Part shown: positions 6,598 through 8,035 of the stretch, piece by piece
Layout of the letters: each line of letters opens with the position of its first letter
How positions within the stretch are numbered: the first letter of the stretch is position 1
NCBI GenBank assembly: GCA_948525355.1
Contig: CAOSOP010000048.1
Span: forward strand, 1 to 8,035
Direction of reading: 5' to 3'
DNA from: an uncultured Bacilli bacterium
GTDB taxonomy: Bacteria > Bacillota_I > Bacilli_A > RFN20 > CAG-288
Length of the DNA stretch: 8,035 bases
Made by a program: the position numbers and the translations under genes
Notes under the pieces: model-generated
Database searches by the model: none
Seen by the model: the letters and a program-made list of their open reading frames with translations, nothing else
Told to the model about the DNA's origin: nothing

Positions 6598-7914
6598 ATG
6601 AAAAGAAAAATATATCAAGATTTACTAGATTGGAAAACTTCTGATGATAGAAAACCATTAGTATTACAAGGTGCAAGGCAAGTTGGTAAAACATATATTG
6701 TAAATTTATTTGGTATTAATGAATATTCTAATGTTGCTTATTTCAACTTTGAACAAGAAAAAAATTTAAAAGATTTTTTTAATCCACTTGATCCTAAAAA
6801 AATTATAAGTAAACTTGGAATGCATAAAAGAAAAGAAATTTTACCTGGACATACACTTATTATTTTTGATGAAATTCAAGCATGTCCAGAAGCATTGACT
6901 TCACTTAAATATTTTTGTGAAGAAGCGAAAGAGTATCATATCATTGCAACTGGTTCGCTATTGGGTGTTTCGGTGAATAGAGAACAACATTCTTTTCCAG
7001 TTGGCAAAGTTCAGTTTCTAACGATGTATCCAATGGATTTTGAAGAGTTTTTGTTTGCTAATAATGAATATAATAAAGCTTTAATCGAAGAAATTCGCTT
7101 TCATTATAATGAAAATACTCCTTTAGATGCTCCTTTACATAATGATGCGATGGATTTATATAAACAGTATTTATATATTGGTGGAATGCCAGAGGTTGTA
7201 GACTTATTTACTAGAACAGGGAATTATGATTTGGTAAGAGTTAAGCAAAATGAAATAATAGAGTCATATTTTGGCGATATGAGCAAATACAATAAGGCTA
7301 CAGAAATTCCTAAGGTAAGGCTTATATATAAAAATATATCTACGCAACTTGCAAAAGAGAACAAAAAGTTCCAATATAAATTAGTAAAATCAGGTGGAAG
7401 AGCTTCTTTATTTGAGGATGCTGTTGAGTGGTTATGTTTAGCAGGAATTGCTAATCAATTATATAAATTAAAAGATATCGCATTACCTCTTAATGCTCAT
7501 AAATCATTAACTGATTTTAAGTTTTATATGAATGATGTTGGATTATGTTCTGCCAGTCAAAATGTTTTAATAGAAGATATTTTGTTAGATAAAAATGGTT
7601 TTGAATTTAAAGGTGGACTTACTGAAAACTATGTAAATAATCAATTAATCACAAATAAGTTTGAATCTTATTATTGGACTAGTAAATATGATGCAGAAAT
7701 AGATTTTATAACTAGAATAGGACAAGATATAATTCCAATCGAAGTTAAGTCTAATGATAATACAAAATCTAAAAGCTTAAACGAATATAACAAAACTTTT
7801 AATCCAGCATATTCAATAAGAATTTCAGCAAAGAATTTTGGATATGAGAATAATATTAAGTCTATTCCTCTCTATGCTGTATTTTGCATTAATAAAGAAA
7901 ACAATATGTTATAA
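6598..7914 (+). CDS. AAA+ ATPase of the AAA_14 / DUF4143 type (COG1373-like), 438 aa
   Basis: The N-terminal AAA_14 domain has Walker A GARQVGKT at residues 25-32, Walker B LIIFDEIQ at 87-94 with D91 and E92, and a sensor-like ATGS at 117-120. FPVGKV (133-138) and MYPMDFEEFL (143-152) are characteristic of this family, as is GGMPEVV (195-201). The C-terminal DUF4143 part contains MNDVGL (311-316) and a PD-(D/E)XK-like set: E343, D369 in AEIDF, and E382-V-K384 in PIEVKS. All key residues are present, so the gene looks intact; the length is normal for the family. Start ATG 6598 follows AAGGAG by five bases. Proteins of this family are soluble, common in gut bacteria and archaea, often in several copies per genome, and have no firmly established role. 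The nuclease-like fold does not prove nuclease activity. A link to the upstream lipoprotein is not supported, since a terminator and a new promoter separate them. Confidence 0.93.
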   Translation: MKRKIYQDLLDWKTSDDRKPLVLQGARQVGKTYIVNLFGINEYSNVAYFNFEQEKNLKDFFNPLDPKKIISKLGMHKRKEILPGHTLIIFDEIQACPEALTSLKYFCEEAKEYHIIATGSLLGVSVNREQHSFPVGKVQFLTMYPMDFEEFLFANNEYNKALIEEIRFHYNENTPLDAPLHNDAMDLYKQYLYIGGMPEVVDLFTRTGNYDLVRVKQNEIIESYFGDMSKYNKATEIPKVRLIYKNISTQLAKENKKFQYKLVKSGGRASLFEDAVEWLCLAGIANQLYKLKDIALPLNAHKSLTDFKFYMNDVGLCSASQNVLIEDILLDKNGFEFKGGLTENYVNNQLITNKFESYYWTSKYDAEIDFITRIGQDIIPIEVKSNDNTKSKSLNEYNKTFNPAYSIRISAKNFGYENNIKSIPLYAVFCINKENNML

Positions 7915-7915
7915 A

Positions 7916-7946
7916 ATTCTTTTTATCATATAACTATGAAGAGAAT
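7916..7946. terminator. Possible bidirectional terminator between convergent genes
   Basis: Bases 7916-7926 pair with 7936-7946 over 11 positions (two of them G-U when read as plus-strand RNA), with a nine-base loop. It begins two bases after the stop of the ATPase gene. On the plus strand the following sequence is only AT-rich, not a clean T-run; on the minus strand it is followed by TTTTAT. Only one G-C pair is present, so this is a weak candidate. An alternative pairing TTATCAT (7923-7929) with ATGATAA (7945-7951) competes with it. Confidence 0.3.
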
Positions 7947-8035
7947 GATAATTTAATTAATAGAAGTATTTTATCGCTATTGTTGGCTTCGCCTTTTTGC
8001 GGCTTCACTTCGGGCCAAATTTCGGGGTATTTTTC
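7934..8035 (-). CDS. C-terminal fragment of an unrecognised minus-strand protein (5' end outside the window)
   Basis: Read on the minus strand from the window edge, this frame is open for 33 codons to the TAG at 7936-7934. It contains EIWPEVKPQKGEANNSDKIL and ends in a Leu/Ile/Ser-rich tail. Positions 7971-8035 are about 46% G+C (30 of 65 bases), far above the rest of the window, and codons such as TAC, CCC, GCC and AAC fit coding DNA. IWP followed by QKGE is also seen at the end of the plus-strand fragment at 2-196, which supports coding and hints at relatedness. The stop lies 20 bases beyond the ATPase stop, so the two genes converge. With so short a piece, a noncoding GC-rich repeat remains possible. 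Confidence 0.42.
   Translation of the reverse strand, partial: EKYPEIWPEVKPQKGEANNSDKILLLIKLSFSS

Noticed and set aside
384..7914. Lipoprotein and ATPase as one operon or two-gene system
   Set aside because: A terminator at 6401-6442, a 178-base gap and a good promoter at 6548-6576 separate them; only adjacency links them.
1..8035. tRNA, rRNA, insertion sequence or attachment site
   Set aside because: No cloverleaf, rRNA-like segment, transposase or integrase reading frame, or paired terminal repeats were seen in the noncoding gaps.

Overview
This is an AT-rich window (lines 1741-1800 are 22% G+C by count). It uses the standard bacterial code: every tryptophan in the two full genes is TGG and no TGA interrupts them. 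Together with strong AAGGAG-type ribosome sites and a lipobox signal peptide, this suggests a low-GC, single-membrane Bacillota or Acholeplasma/RF39-like lineage rather than a Mycoplasma or Spiroplasma. The placement is inference from composition and gene style; no marker gene is present.

Layout. Positions 2-196 hold the C-terminal end of an unrecognised plus-strand gene that is richer in G+C and in C-ending codons than what follows. Positions 197-383 are an AT-rich gap with a weak promoter candidate, an all-A/T palindrome and a strong hairpin touching the next ribosome-binding site. Positions 384-6419 encode a giant lipoprotein of 2,011 residues, made largely of eight degenerate units of about 180-265 residues behind a lipobox signal peptide. 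A rho-independent terminator overlaps its last codons. Positions 6420-6597 hold a nearly perfect 25-bp direct repeat that ends one base before the -35 box of a well-formed sigma-A promoter. That promoter drives a 438-residue AAA_14/DUF4143 ATPase (6598-7914) whose P-loop and PD-(D/E)XK-like motifs are intact. The right edge holds the C-terminal end of a convergent minus-strand reading frame (8035-7934), again of higher G+C.

The lipoprotein and the ATPase look like independent transcription units, separated by a terminator and a dedicated promoter, so there is no direct evidence that they work together. The two strongest leads are (1) the lipoprotein, whose repeated strand-rich unit resembles LolA/LppX-type lipid-binding lipoproteins strung in tandem, and (2) the paired 25-bp element in front of the ATPase, which looks like a dedicated operator. 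Both flanking fragments end in a similar IWP...QKGE tail and may belong to related proteins.
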